The notes under the pieces: generated by a model
Databases searched by the model: none
Told to the model about the DNA's origin: nothing
Seen by the model: only the letters and a program-made list of their open reading frames with translations
Part shown: one piece after another, positions 1-12,462 of the stretch
How the letters are laid out: each line of letters begins with the position of its first letter
Numbering within the stretch: position 1 is the first letter of the stretch
NCBI GenBank assembly: GCA_944548615.1
Contig: OX155960.1
Span: 14,154,447 to 14,218,446, forward strand
Direction of reading: 5' to 3'
Origin: Micropterix aruncella
Taxonomy: Eukaryota > Arthropoda > Insecta > Lepidoptera > Micropterigidae
DNA length: 64,000 nucleotides
Position numbers and translations under genes: made by a program

Positions 1-3000
1 CGCCTAAGGAGCATGATTGCTACAAAAATTATTCTGGTATTTGAAATAGCAATTATTACCACAATATATTTCATATTTAAAACAATTTTATTTATCATTT
101 ACGTCAATTACATTTTCAGGTCCATCAACCGGAATGGAATCCACCATCTTGGTAGAAGGATTTAAAAGAAGCATAGAAATGCACAATTTAATATACGCAG
201 CGCCACAACACCTTTGCCGATTCAGCAACTATACCAGGACTTTGATTACGAAGCGTGTCTTCGTCTTTATTGACTTCATTCAAAATCGTCATTTTTCGTT
301 TCTTGTTTTTTTTCCTCATCCCTTTTCTATTTGCGCCCCTGTATAGCACTAACTATATAAGAGGGGTCTCTAATGATCATATTCCTCGTATGCCTAGGAT
401 CGACTAATTCATTATCCTATGTTTTTTATTACCTTTATCCTATGTTTTTTTGCTAATTGCGGGCGTTTTTGTTTACGTAATTACGTAATTCTTGTTTACC
501 AAATTTTCTAACAATAAGAGAATGATTACAATACAAATCCGATTATTATTTCACATTACGAACTTTAATTTATTTAATACCTTAGAATCTTGAACGTACA
601 CTATTTTCGTACGTATGGTCACTCTACAAGCCGCTATCGGCCGCGCGGCGATTCCAGTTCTCTTATCACGCGTTGGCTCCGCCCAATCGCCCGAAGCCGT
701 TGGCAATAGTCGTCGCCTTAATCAATTTAGAATGTTATTGAATACAAGTAGATTAATTAAACCACAGAACATAACATAACGAACTCAAAAATAATATAAT
801 ATGATGAACTCAAAGTATAATACGATGCGTTGAATTTAAAGTATAACATAATATGATGAAAGCTGGAGATAAATATAGGATATAACCTGAATGAGGAGAT
901 GTAATAAAATAAAAAAAAAGGATGAATACATAATCTAAATAAATATAATGAGGATAATATAAGGGGGATTTATAAATATGATGACACATCAATAGACATA
1001 ATATCAAATGAAATAATATAGTACAAAATGGGAGATAAGAAATAATAAGAGAGCGACATGAAGCGATAAAAAAAATAATTTTTATAACCAAGAGCTAAAG
1101 TAAGAACTGGTTGACTACACGTATGATGAAGTCATGTGGTTCCTCGAGGGCGAGCAACGATCTGGGGCGGGGGTATTGTAATGATATAAAATCGAACGCC
1201 TCCTGTCAAATAGAATACATAATATCTAAACCAAACCATGCCAAGTAAGTACACCTATTGCCATCTATACGCAGCAACGGGAAGGCAAGGTGAATGATCT
1301 TCAAAGCGTAAAAGTAGTAATTAGTCGATTCATTCATAATCCTAAAATTTAAATCATATTTCAAAACGTGTAGCGACATCTAGCGGGAAAAAAAGCGAGA
1401 AATGTTACCGTCGATAAGCAGAGAACTGTAAGAAAATTTTACTGACGTGTCGGCAAGAATATAAAATATATTAAAATAAGATTAAAACTCAATAAAACAA
1501 TAAAACGTTTATATATTCGTTAAAAATGAAGCGTAATAGCAATAAACCACTAAATAAAATAAAACTGAATAGGCTTTAGAGAAAAATCAAGGAAAAATCG
1601 ATGATTCAAAAAACGCCGAAATCACATACAAAAATGGGTCTTCAAAAGATGCATGATAGAAACACAGGATATTTAGAAAGATTTCAGCGACGACACGCAC
1701 TATAGACGTAGAGTAGAATAAGCACTATCTTCTGAAACGAAAGTAGAACCTGAAAACAGAATAAATTGTTAGCAATCGATTTAAATATCGCACGGAACGA
1801 ATTCGCAGCCAGCTGGAACTGACAGTTCATATAATGATTAAATTGTCGTACTTTTAACAAGAAAAATCGCCACTATAGACGATAATGCTAATTACAGCCT
1901 ATATAGATAGAACACCCAGTAGATAGACCTACTAGAATAAAGCCAATGAAATAAGCTATTTTATGAAGCAGAGCATATATTCTGTACGATAGTTTACAGG
2001 GAGAATCTAATGTTTGAAACTGAATAAATGACGGTTTGACGGAAAAAATAAATCGGAATTATCCACGGCAGGAGGGTGTTGCCATGTTTTGACATCAAAT
2101 AGAGTCGGAATATCGTACAAATTTTGATCACTAGAGGCGCTGTAGTTCAGAAATAAGGGAGGTTTTGAGGTGGACCACTAATAAAAAACAGACGAGCGTC
2201 TTAAAGAGCGTCTCTTCATATTTGGCGGGAAAGTTTTGGAGGGAAAGCCATATCCCAAAAAGCAGACGATAATACAAATATTAGAGTATACAGAAAGAAG
2301 AAGCAAGTTAAAAAGGTCATAGGTGACATATTTTTAAAGGAAACGGATGAGTAATTTCGATGTGAAAAATTGTTTTCAAATTGGGTCACTGAAAAACCTA
2401 CTAACGCCGAATAACTTTTTATAAAAACCATATAGGGTTATAGTAGAAAAAAAAAGAATAATAATAGCCGTAATAGTTAATGAAATAGACATACTTTTTG
2501 GAAAAATATACACGTACCTTTAGAAGCACATAGCGCCGCGAGGAGGCAACATAAAATTAATATATATGCAGAAATTAGATGCAGGGGTTACAGATTACAA
2601 GGGAAAAATAAGGAAATCAGCTCAAATGAGTGAATTAAAGAAATAAGAGTGCAAAAATAGCTCGATGTGCACGAAATGGTACGGAACCCCAATGTGGAAA
2701 AACGATAGTTAGTAACCAGAAAGAAAAAGCATGATGGCCGCGTTATTTTGCATAGGAAGGGGTGAAAAGCACATCTAAAAATGGAGAAATTGCCGTATTT
2801 TGAAGGGTATAAAAAGGCGGTGGGCGATGCCAAAATCAATTCAGTTTACCAGGAGAACCAACGCGTAATAACCTCGTCACCCAAACGTCGAAAAAGTGCC
2901 GGAAAATGTAAAAGTTCAAGTTAAAACGAGGGAATGTGGGCAGAAATGCTGTCCACATTCCCATAAAAATCATGTAGAATCTAAGTGAAGTTTTTTTTAA

Positions 3001-3020
3001 CACGTATTTATTTTATTAGA
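1..3020. other. Unassigned AT-rich non-coding DNA
   Basis: I recognise no gene here. The ORFs are short and look random. A GC-rich island with several CpGs lies at about 628-720 in otherwise AT-rich sequence. A possible splice acceptor (tttcag, ending at 119) precedes a 12-codon open stretch ending in TAG at 153-155, which could be a terminal exon but has no homology that I recognise. The sequence ATTTGGCGGGAAAG at about 2219 also occurs in the tandem repeat at 3.03 kb. Confidence 0.5.
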
Positions 3021-3026
3021 AGCGGT

Positions 3027-3260
3027 ACATCAAATATTTGGCGGGAAAGCCAACAAAATTAAACAGTGCTAAAAAATTCGACGAGAAATCGACGTAAAAA
3101 CAGTAAAAAACCCTCTATAAGCGACGCCACGTACATCAAATAATTGGCGGGAAAGCAAACAAAATTAAACAGTGCTAAGATTCGTCGAGAGATCGACTTA
3201 AAGACAGTAAAAAACACATTTATATAGACGCCACGTACATCAAATATTTGGCGGGAAAAC
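3027..3260. repeat. Tandem repeat, about 105-bp unit, 2.2 copies
   Basis: The unit starts 'ACATCAAATA.TTGGCGGGAAA' at 3027, 3133 and 3237, giving periods of 106 and 104 bp. Each full unit continues through a shared AACAAAATTAAACAGTGCTAA segment and ends GACGCCACGT. The third copy is cut short after the GGCGGGAAA motif. The two full copies differ by small indels and substitutions, so the duplication is not recent. No coding potential is visible. Confidence 0.85.
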
Positions 3261-5924
3261 ATAAGTATGCAGAATCAAACAGTAGCAAGATAGAAGAAAA
3301 ATTAAAGATATTCCTTTTAAATAAACATTCACGAGGAGATCATATAAGTAATATCAAGACAGACATTCGGAATAGACTTCGCATCACGAAGACAACGTAC
3401 AATCAAATTTCGTCTTTCGACAGAACGGGGTTGAAAACAATCGTACTACACAGCCGACATCCCTACGATGCAGCTGTCAAATTGAAACAAAACAGTTATT
3501 AGTTGTTATGTGTTTAGTTGTTAAGAAGTGTATAAAGGTGTTATGTTAGTGTAAGGTATGTGTTAATTGGATTGGATGGCAGCTTAAAACGAGTAAGATT
3601 GTTCAAATTAATATAATTGCGTTATAATTGCGTTATAACCGCCGAAGCTGGCCATACTATAAAACTGTTATAGTTGATATTTTTTTAATATATTATGCAA
3701 ATATGTATGTTGTCATAAGTATGAATAACAAATGCGTCTTACACTGTTTCGCGCTATAATTGAAATAGAAAGCCAATACCATCTGCTTTTCGTACTGTCC
3801 GCTACTACATTGTTAGCGTGAACCTTTTTTTTATAAGGCCAGTACTTGATTGGGACTGCAGGCCGTCAATAAAAGACGAAGCCTCATGGATTGAGATATT
3901 TGAAACTGCCTGGTTTCACAGAGACAAAGTCCGTGAACCAGCGTAGCGATAAACTAAGAAAAAAATGTATATACGTATGTCGTAATTGATTCGACATACA
4001 CAGTAATATAGGTTATGATAAGTTGTGTTTTTGTGCTATATTGCGTATTGTCATATTATCATGTTATTATTATTTAATGCAAAGCTACAAAAAGAGCCAT
4101 ATATGTAATGAATAGTATAAACTAAAAAAAATTATTTTACAATATATCGAATATTTTGCCGGAAAAAGTGTTCATATTTTTTAATCAAAAGGATACCATA
4201 CCTGGGAATAAAAAAAATAGACTGAGCTAAATTATAATTAGAAGTGGATTCGATAGATCAGATACCGCGCTAACGGATGAACGAACGGAGTAATTGAATA
4301 CGCGAGATTGGCGCCTTTATTATAAATGTATCTCGTAATCCAATAAATATATAAGAAATATAACTCCTGAGTTCACGACGCACTGACAGAAGACTGTAGC
4401 ATCCGTCAGTGTGATAAATAGTGCATCGACAAATCAAACGATGTCAGATATTCAGTAATGATCACTAGCGTACTTCTAAGTACATTAAAAAATAAAAAAT
4501 CCCAGCTGATTGGAGTAATCGTCAACCGATATTGAGAAAGTGACTTAAAACTATTAGCATACATTGATCTGGAAGTCTCTAACTATAGAACACCTTTGAT
4601 AATCCACTAGATAGAAATTGTGTCATAGAACATCAAAAATCAATATTTCTCATCGGGATGAGATCTTAAAAGTGTATGTTACAAGCCGATCCTAATTTAT
4701 AAACCTCGAATTGATCCAAACTATCTAAAACCAAGTGCATAAGGGTCTAACAAATTGGTCTAGACACATAGAATACTCCTTATTATTCTTCTTCTTCTTT
4801 TGGAGAATACATTTTAGTCAGGACAGGAGAATTTCATATATGAGGGAGATCGTACAAGAGAAAACAGGGCTATTCACTGGAAATCTCTATTCTCTGCATA
4901 CTTTGAATATCTTTATACATATATTAGCATCATCCTCTTCTTTTAGTCACTTCTCCGTTCAATCTTCTTCATCAAGCGCTTATCGCTGATGATACGTCGC
5001 GCACGTTTAAGTAACAAATATTGATAAATATTATTATTATTGAATAATATTAATTAATATTAGTGTTAATAATATTAATAATATTAATAAATATATTAAA
5101 AAAAATATCGCTACAAAATGGCTTGCCCAAAGTATGGCCGATCATGATCATTGCGATATATTGTCATCTTACATCTCTTACATCTCACAAATTATACAAA
5201 TTAAATTATATTAAATAAGAAATAGGATTATATAAAATAATAAATAAAAAAAAAAAAAAAAAATAATGCTACACAAGGAAACCGTCTGCTGTCGGTATGT
5301 AGTAATCGATCGGTTCGAAACACCGCTATCGGTGGTTGGAACCATCGATCGGGTGGAACCACCGCTATTGAAACGCAAATTGCATTGTCTACCGACATTT
5401 TTACGGATATGAATACCGGAATATAGGCTATTGGGGACGACGCTATGAGCGTCTTACGGATAAATGTTACATGCATTACGAGAGTTTTAAATTTGTCCGC
5501 ACGCCACTGGACAGCAAACCAACCTGAAATGACAATGACATTGATCAAGTGAGGATATTTGTCATGCAAGATCCCGCATTTCCGGAATTAAAGAAGTTTA
5601 TCAAGGTTCTTACTTCCTAGACGTGGACCCGTATGATTTTTAACTAATTATCCCAAAATTTAAAAATGACGCTATAAAGGACCGATTGAAAAACCGCAAT
5701 GAGACGGCCTAGTTATAAACACTTTTCCAAAAGATGCGTTCCAGAAATATTTTTCTCCATGGTAGAACCGCTGGAAGCAATGTGTGCATTACCAACGAGA
5801 CTATAAGGACAATGGACATTTTTGTAGGAAAGGTGTACCCAGAATGTAACAACTAGGGATTTGAAGCAATTAATTGTGCTTGTGTAAAAAGTAATAACAT
5901 CAAAGTTCAACTCTTTAATAATAA
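3261..5924. other. Unassigned non-coding DNA
   Basis: No gene is recognised. There is a low-complexity A/T stretch at about 5025-5110 and an A run at 5247-5264. A short cruciform-like stretch lies at about 5311-5353 (CACCG-CTAT-CGGTG inside GGTTC..GAACC). The ORF of 113 codons on the minus strand over 5228-5569 has no recognisable domain and includes the poly-A run, so I do not call it a gene. Confidence 0.5.
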
Positions 5925-6570
5925 TAATAATAATAATAATAAACACTTTATTTGCACTTAATTAGTATACAAAAAGGCGAGCTTATTGCCACATGGCAAT
6001 GTCTTACAACTAACCTAAACACAGTGGTACATGCGCGCATTGTGAAAATAAAGATTATTACATAGCATACAGACAAGTGGAAGAATTTAAAGCTAATAAT
6101 GCCCGAGGAGAGGAAATTGGGAGAGGAACAGGAGAGAAAGGGAATAACTGGTTACTCCTTAGAAAGGTAGTAATCCTTAAGGTTAGTTTTAAACGATGGT
6201 AAAGAAGGCGAGTTTCGTATATTTGCTGGGAGATCGTTCCAGAGTCTTGCACCATGAAGAATAGGAATAGAAACACAGAAAGAATAGGAATAGAAATCAC
6301 TATTATGACTCGGAATTTTTAATAAACTGTCAGAGGCTGACCAAAGTACGAGACCGTGGGAACTCGGTGGTTCAAAAAGCTCGTGGAGATAGGATGGTGT
6401 TGATTGGGAAAGTACACGATATAGGAGAGCAAGTATATGAACATTTCTTCTTTGGCGTACTGGCAACCACTTTAACTGTGCCCTATAGACGGACACGTGA
6501 TCATACTTATGTAGACCGAAGATGAATCGTATGCATACATTTTGCAAACGTATGCATCCATGTCAAATTG
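5925..6570 (-). pseudogene. Non-LTR retrotransposon ORF2 C-terminal fragment plus 3' tail
   Basis: The minus-strand ORF (6547 to 6152) carries the carboxy-terminal block found after the reverse transcriptase in CR1/L2/Jockey-type elements: LQNVCIRFIFGL, then LKWLPVRQRR, PSYL, and RLWNDLPANIRNSPSLPSFK before the stop. This reading is open a little upstream of 6547, but RT and endonuclease are absent, so the copy is 5'-truncated. The 3' UTR runs to about 5925. It contains the hairpin-forming GGCAATAAGCTCGCCTTTTTG and ends in AATAAAG followed by (TTA)n. The same 3' UTR motif occurs at 13.08-13.13 kb, so both belong to one family. The family assignment rests on motif memory only. Confidence 0.8.
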
Positions 6571-7565
6571 AAATTATACACATCGGAAGTTTTGTACTAT
6601 TGGATGGTTTTGTGAAATAAACTAGTTATTTAGTCTAGTTAAAAATGGTTTATTGTGGAACTAGGTTTTAATACAACTCGTCATTTAAATCAACAGTTGA
6701 ACTAAAATCCAATCGTAAAGCAGAAACCAATCAATTCCATTGTCAAAGCCATGAATTAAAAATAAAATCACATGAAAACATAAAACACTAAGAACACCCT
6801 AACGTAAAACAAAGGAATGACAACGGCCGAAGCGCAATATCTTACCTGCCAACCACACACTGAGTATCTAGCTCTTTCTTATTTACCGTGTCTCTTACAC
6901 ACATAAACTTGTTTGGAATGAAATGTTACACTAGTAAAAAGCTTTCATTTGGTATATTCATACGTTTTATGGTGACAGCCCACCTTATTCTTTAAGAGCC
7001 CTATCACATATTTTTTTCCAGAAAGGCAAGAAAAGTGGATTTTTGGCGTTCTAATTCCAAGAAATGAAGAGATTTCTACAAACTTTAATTACTGAATTAC
7101 CTGGACCATTTCTTGATGTTGACCATAGCGGCCTTTAATTTTAGATATAACGAATATTATTTACTTATTCAGCCCATTTTCCGAAAGTCGTTATTCGTAA
7201 AACGCTCGGAAGGCAAACTTTGAGCTCCTTAATACAGTAATATCACTACAACGAAAACCGTATACTATTTTTTTTTATGTCCGTCATGTATTCTTGATGT
7301 ACACTACGGCTTTATTTTTTCGTTTTTTGACCACATATCCAAGGTATACATTACTTACAATTACACAAAATTAAAAAAAATCTTCCTGTATCATTCTAAT
7401 TTTCTCAGAAATAAAATAAGATTCTTATATAATACTTATACTATATTAAAGTTCACTCTTTTAGCAATACGACATAATATAAATTATTGTCATTAGAAAG
7501 GAGAAAACACTGCAAAAAACAATTAGAAATTGTGTATATATTTGCTTGCGCAAGAGAAGAGCGCT
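6571..7565. other. Unassigned non-coding DNA
   Basis: AT-rich sequence with no ORF of interest and no repeat that I can relate to others in the window. Confidence 0.5.
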
Positions 7566-7595
7566 CAGTGCCGCGGTTTTCTCCCAGGGTTGAAT

Positions 7596-7875
7596 AGTTA
7601 TTTATTTATTTATTTATTTATTTATCTTATCTTTTATAGTTACATCCAAAAAAAAATGCGTTCATTTTTTCAACTCATTTTAAAAGAATACCTACGCTAT
7701 TTTGTAATAAGGCTCTTAACGACTTTTATCTCACAGGCGGCCAGCTATTACGTGGCAGTACTCAGACGGTCACCCATCCAAGTATTGACCACGCCCGATG
7801 CTGCAAAACATAGGCGAATTGATAGGAGCCAGAGCTTCAACGAAGCTACAGGCGTTACGTTACGTTATGTTACTA
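7596..7875 (-). mobile_element. SINE with 5S rRNA-derived head (SINE3-like)
   Basis: Read on the minus strand, about 7840-7745 aligns with the 3' two thirds of 5S rRNA. It includes the near-perfect box CATCGGGCG.GGTCAATACTTGGATGGGTGACCG, which holds internal promoter elements in 5S genes. The head is followed by an unrelated body and an A/T-rich tail ending in (TAAA)n at 7598-7625. Established knowledge: SINE3-type elements carry a 5S-derived RNA polymerase III promoter and a LINE-derived tail. The 5S part is too diverged outside the box for a working 5S gene. The body (from GCATTTTTTTTGGATGTAACTATAAA to the tail) recurs at 41.63-41.74 kb without the 5S head, which supports a mobile family. 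Confidence 0.75.
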
Positions 7876-8160
7876 TATATTGATGGCTGTCCAAAATTTA
7901 TAAAATTATATCTATACAATGTTTTGATTTAATTGGAACATTTATTAATTTGCACCCGATCGCAGAGTAGACGAACTGTCAGATAATAAATTCGCTAAAT
8001 TTCTTCGAGAAACTTCCGACTTGCCTAACAAGACATCCCGAAGGCAGGCGGCGCCGCATCGTTTCGGGGCCAAAAGGGCAGTTTACATTCATTTACAGTT
8101 TACTCATTTCGACAGCTGAAGACGAGTTAGTTTGAAAAAGTAATTAATTTTAAAACAATA

Positions 8161-8534
8161 ATGCAGGAAATAGCTCTGCAAGCCCCTGGAAAGCGGCTCC
8201 GGCGGCCAAAAGAATTCATTTTATATCCGGAGGTGTAAGAGCATCAAGCTTCGGGTATTTAAAATATCAGAAACCGTGATGATTAGTGGTAAACTTATTT
8301 ACTGTTTTTTTCGTCTTAACATTGATAATATTTCAACAAATCTATCAAATATTTTTCATAAAATTTATCTGTAATATATATTCACAGTTTAAGCTGCTGC
8401 TGCCAACGCGTGAATATTTCTCGCCGCTTTATATGGGCTCGAAAGTGCCAGTCTTCAGCGCATTGCATTCCTGGCTTAACTCCTCAAACAATAACGATAA
8501 CTACATACCACAAGGGACTTTTAATTTTATTTGA
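8161..8534 (+). CDS. Possible small two-exon host gene (uncertain)
   Basis: An ATG at 8161 opens 24 codons (MQEIALQAPGKRLRRPKE...) in a stretch noticeably more GC-rich than its surroundings. It ends at GAG|GTGTAAGAG (8232/8233), or two bases later at a better donor, GTAAGA. A candidate acceptor (TATTCACAG) ends at 8387. From 8388 the sequence is open for 48 codons in phase 0 with the first donor (FKLLLPTREYFSPLYMGSK...) to a TGA at 8532. With the second donor another frame is also open, so the reading frame is undecided. The intron would be about 155 bp. I recognise no protein family. This could equally be chance. Confidence 0.22.
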
Positions 8535-10072
8535 AGACTGACAAACAAAAATGGAGTGTTCAAGAGTGTACGACTGCCCAACAAAAGAAAGTGTGTTCAG
8601 GATTCATGTATGCATTTTTCCGTTTTTTTATTCCACCAAACCTTTAAAGACCAGAAGTGTTTGATATTGTTATGTCATCTTAAGTGTCATAGGGTACCTT
8701 AACTGTCCAAATATTAAGTAGTCGTCTATATTTTCAAATGTCCAAATGTCTATGAATTAACATAAATATATCGTGCTTAGTGTCAAATGAAAGGTCTTAT
8801 TGAGTATATTCTGGTAATATACATGAATCTCTATGGATAACTACATAAACCACAAATATTTCATAAAAAACCGTAATAAAAATAATTATATACACAATAG
8901 ATCACTATCTGTGAGAGTAGGCGTGTTTTTAATTCTTATTTTATTTTATTTTATTTTCATTTCTTAGGAAAACTTACAGCTAGTTAAACATATATAGGTA
9001 CACATTGAGAAATAAGTGCTGAAAGCCAATTAAAAGTTTTCATACATAATAAAAAGATACAACAAGTGAATAAACAAACAAATATAATTAGATTTATGCT
9101 TATATTTCTAAGAAGAAAAGGACATATTTTTTAGTATAAGTTTCAAATCTTTAGAATATATTTACTTGTTCTATCGACTCATTTCACTTAACTCAGCGCT
9201 GCTCAGTTGAGTTCGTTCCGTCGCATATATTGATGATTTTTACAGTTCTGCCTTCCCAAAAAGAAATAAATTTATAACGTTTACAGAGGTTCTTGTGCTT
9301 ATAGCGATCTAAGAGTTGGAAAATAATTCATAAAAACTCCACACATGGCTGCGATTTATTCACTTAACACTTAACTAACTAGCCACTGTTTAGCCCACTT
9401 CTTAGATGATTTACATAATATTACCTACAAATAAACCTCCTTGATAGATGCTCTAAAGAACGATTAAGCGAAATCGAAATTAGTCTAGCAATTCTTGAGC
9501 TTATCGCTATCAAACCAGCAGACAGATGCTTTTTAGGGACGAGAGGTAAGTGACCGAAGCGGCCGTTCAAATTGCTCAAATATAATTATATTACAATTAA
9601 ACAGAGAGTTCGAACAGTAACCATTATCTGAGGCAAATATCCTATAATGCTTGAGTTATTGCAATAGGATTGCGAGATACGGAATTTCGGGATACGGGAT
9701 TTCGGAATTAGACTCGATAAAGCAGTTACTCTCGCGGATTACGATTTCCCAGTCCGCTAACTGATTGTAAACAGACTCCTCGGTTCGTCGCTACGCAAAA
9801 ACGGTTTCCATTCAGTATCCGACTTTTCCCGGAATTAAGCAGGACAAGGGGCGATAGGGGGAAAAGGGGCAGGAGAGTGGGAGGGGGAGAGGTTCACTTC
9901 ATCTGAATGCGTCGCGAAACTTAGGCAACGTAAAATATTATGGATGGGATGAGGTCGCGAAGGTACTCATACATACCTATGTAATTTCAGACTCTAGCGA
10001 ATCGTAACTATGCTTTGATAAAAGGAAAATATAGATGAGTCTCACTTCAGTTTAATTTAGTTTAGTATTTCA
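8535..10072. other. Unassigned non-coding DNA with a G-rich tract
   Basis: No gene is recognised. Over 9845-9893 the plus strand holds five runs of three to five G (GGGG, GGGGG, GGGG, GGG, GGGGG), one loop being nine bases. A direct repeat of the form GATACGG.ATTTCGG lies at about 9676-9706. Confidence 0.5.
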
Positions 10073-10156
10073 TACAGGTGAGTTTCTAATTAGTGATATC
10101 CTTAAAGTGGGAGAATCAGTACAAAAAAAGCAACATTTACTAAAAAAAAAATTGGA
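10073..10156 (+). repeat. Left arm of an inverted repeat flanking a LINE
   Basis: TACAGGTGAG...TTAGTGATATCCTTAAAG...GAATCAGTAC..AAA.AAGCAAC..TT. The reverse complement of 12463-12546 matches along its full 84 bp with scattered substitutions. A third copy is at 55098-55181. The outer ends both begin with TA (TACA..GGTGA), which would fit a TA target duplication of a mariner-type MITE. That classification is inference. Confidence 0.7.
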
Positions 10157-10257
10157 AAAACATAAAAAAATGTAGTTTTGGTTTTTAAATTTGAATGTTT
10201 TAAAAAAAAGTATAAAAATACATAGTTAGGCGCATTGCACATCCAGCGGTGAGTAAC

Positions 10258-10286
10258 ATATCGCGAATATTGTTCGTTCGCGATAT
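10258..10286. repeat. Perfect 10-bp hairpin next to LINE 5' junction
   Basis: ATATCGCGAA and TTCGCGATAT are separated by nine bases. It lies within 50 bp of the point where LINE coding similarity starts, so it may belong to the interrupted host repeat rather than to the LINE. Confidence 0.5.
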
Positions 10287-10305
10287 TTTACCTATTGCTA
10301 GATGA

Positions 10306-12436
10306 CGCAGCACGTTCAACGCGTGTGAAGCTTTTATTTATCAGTCATCTGATGCAAAATCTTTTTGGCGTTATGTCAAAACTCAACAGTCAAGTCCCGC
10401 TTTCCCACAGACTATGCATTATAATGATCTGTCCGCGAGTAACGTAAATGATATAGCCCAGTTATTTTCTAATTATTTCAACTCCGTCTATGAACATTCC
10501 CCAAATCACTGTGACTATGAAGCTGCGCTTTCCTATCATAATGATATGCCCATAACAGATGTGAACATATCGGAAACTATGACGCTAGCTTATCTTTTAA
10601 AATTAGATCCCAGCAAAGGAGCAGGGTACGATAATATACCTGCCTTTTTCGTTAAACAGTGTGCTCACTCATTATCTAAACCTCTCAATATTATATATAA
10701 AAAATCTCTGCGAACAGGCACTGTACCCTCTTTATGGAAATATGCATTGGTAACACCAATCTTCAAAAGCGGAGACAAGTCAAACGTGTCAAATTACCGG
10801 CCTATTTCAAAATTATCCACATTTGCGAAGGTATATGAAAAAATTATATGTGATTCTATCCTTACATACATTTAAAAACATATAAATAATGAACAGCATG
10901 GTTTCTTCCTGGGCAGGTCAGTCGATACTAATTTAGCTGTATTTACGGAGTATTTAAATAAGAATATGGACAATCGAATACAAATTGACACCGTGTATAC
11001 GGATTTTACCAAAGCATTCGACCGCGTAAATCATGACATATTATTAAAAAAGATTTACTCTATTGGTATAAGAGGTGACCTTTACAGATGGCTAGTATCG
11101 TAAATCAAAAATAGATCGCATTGCATCTCCATCGGTTCTGTTATGTCACAATATGAATTGATACCTTCTGGTATCCAACAAGGATCACACTTAGGACCTA
11201 TACTTTTTATTCTGTACGTTAGCGACATCGGTGCATGCTTCAAGCATTCAAAATTCCTGATGTATGCAGATGACTTAAAGATATATAAAATTATTAAATC
11301 TGAAAACGATTGTGTTCTCCTACAGAAGGATCTCGACTCTTTGGAAATATATTGTAACAAAAACATGATAAAAATGAATGTAGCAAAATGTTTCCACATA
11401 AGCTTTACGCGAAATAGAAACAAGATTAACTACTCATATCAGATCGATGACATTCCTATCGCGACGTGCACTTCTATTAAGGACCTGGGTGTAGTTTTAG
11501 ATGACAGATTAAGCTTTCGGGCACATATTGCAGCTATTGCCGAAAAATCTAGTAGAATGCTTGGCTTCATAATTCGCGCATCGAAACCATTCACCGACCC
11601 ATTAATATTGAAGGTATTATACAACGCGTTTGTTCGATCTCACCTTGAGTTTGCTTCTCCAATATGGTCTCCCTGTTATCAGGTACACATTAACAGACTG
11701 CAAAATATCCAAAATAAGTTCGTTCGATACTTAAATTTGAAGACAAAAAGTTATTGTAATACTACTAATGAAGCGGCCTTACTATTTAAAATAAATTCAC
11801 TATGTTATTGGCGCAACTTGAATGATGCTCTGTGCCTCTATAAAATAATGAATGGTATATTCGATTGCTCTGACCTGGTGGGAGAGATCAATATTAACGC
11901 CCCAATGAGGACCACACGCCAATTTGACCTGTTTCGATTGCCGCGTTTTAAAACTAATGCATCAAGAAATGGAGTACTCACACGCTGCTGTGAGCTTTAT
12001 AATACCCATTTAAATGGTATTGATATGTTTAATAATTCCATAATCACTTACAAATACTCCGTAAATCAAACCCTAACCGATATAATAAGCTGACTATTCG
12101 TTTTTAGCTATTTTTATTGATTATTATTATTATTATTATATTTTATATATGACACTACTAATATCATACATGATCACACTCCACACTTACACGCTCAACA
12201 CACTTCCACAAACACATACACACACACCCTGCATACTAGACTCTTACCTATATAGTTCTAAAATTGAAGGTACATTAGTTTTATAAAGTAATTTTAAAAA
12301 AAAAACGTAATATATGTAATTTTAATGAAATCCGTAACCGGTTTTATTTGTTGTAAATCTGCATACATTAAAAAAAATATTATACTGTAATACTGTGTGA
12401 TTTCTTAATAAAGAATTGAATTGAATTGAATTGAAT
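10306..12436 (+). pseudogene. 5'-truncated non-LTR retrotransposon, RT with two nonsense codons
   Basis: The frame is readable from about 10306 (...DAKSFWRYVKTQ, a linker typically found before the RT) through to TGA at 12091. RT landmarks in order: LLKLDPSKGAGYDNIPAFFVK, SNYRPISKLSTFAKVYEK, DFTKAFDRVNHD (motif A), SGIQQGSHLGPILFILYVSDI and MYADDLKIYK (YADD, catalytic), then the C-terminal block ending about 12090. Two in-frame TAA codons, at 10873-10875 and 11101-11103, interrupt one otherwise continuous frame. No endonuclease or ORF1 remains. The 3' UTR has AC-rich sequence (12180-12235), AATAAA, and a tail of GAATT repeats at about 12408-12436. Jockey/CR1-like by motif; the exact clade is not decided. 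Confidence 0.9.
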
Positions 12437-12462
12437 ATATTTCAAATTTGTTGAAAAAAAAA

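Noticed and set aside
628..720. CpG-rich patch as a promoter
   Set aside because: No TATA box, initiator or downstream coding sequence could be tied to it. It may be a fragment of an unknown repeat.
5228..5569. 113-codon minus-strand frame
   Set aside because: It ends in a poly-A-derived Phe run and shows no domain, splice context or repeat relationship.
7740..7845. Functional 5S rRNA gene
   Set aside because: Only the central box is well conserved. The 5' third is unrecognisable and the segment is joined to a SINE body and tail.
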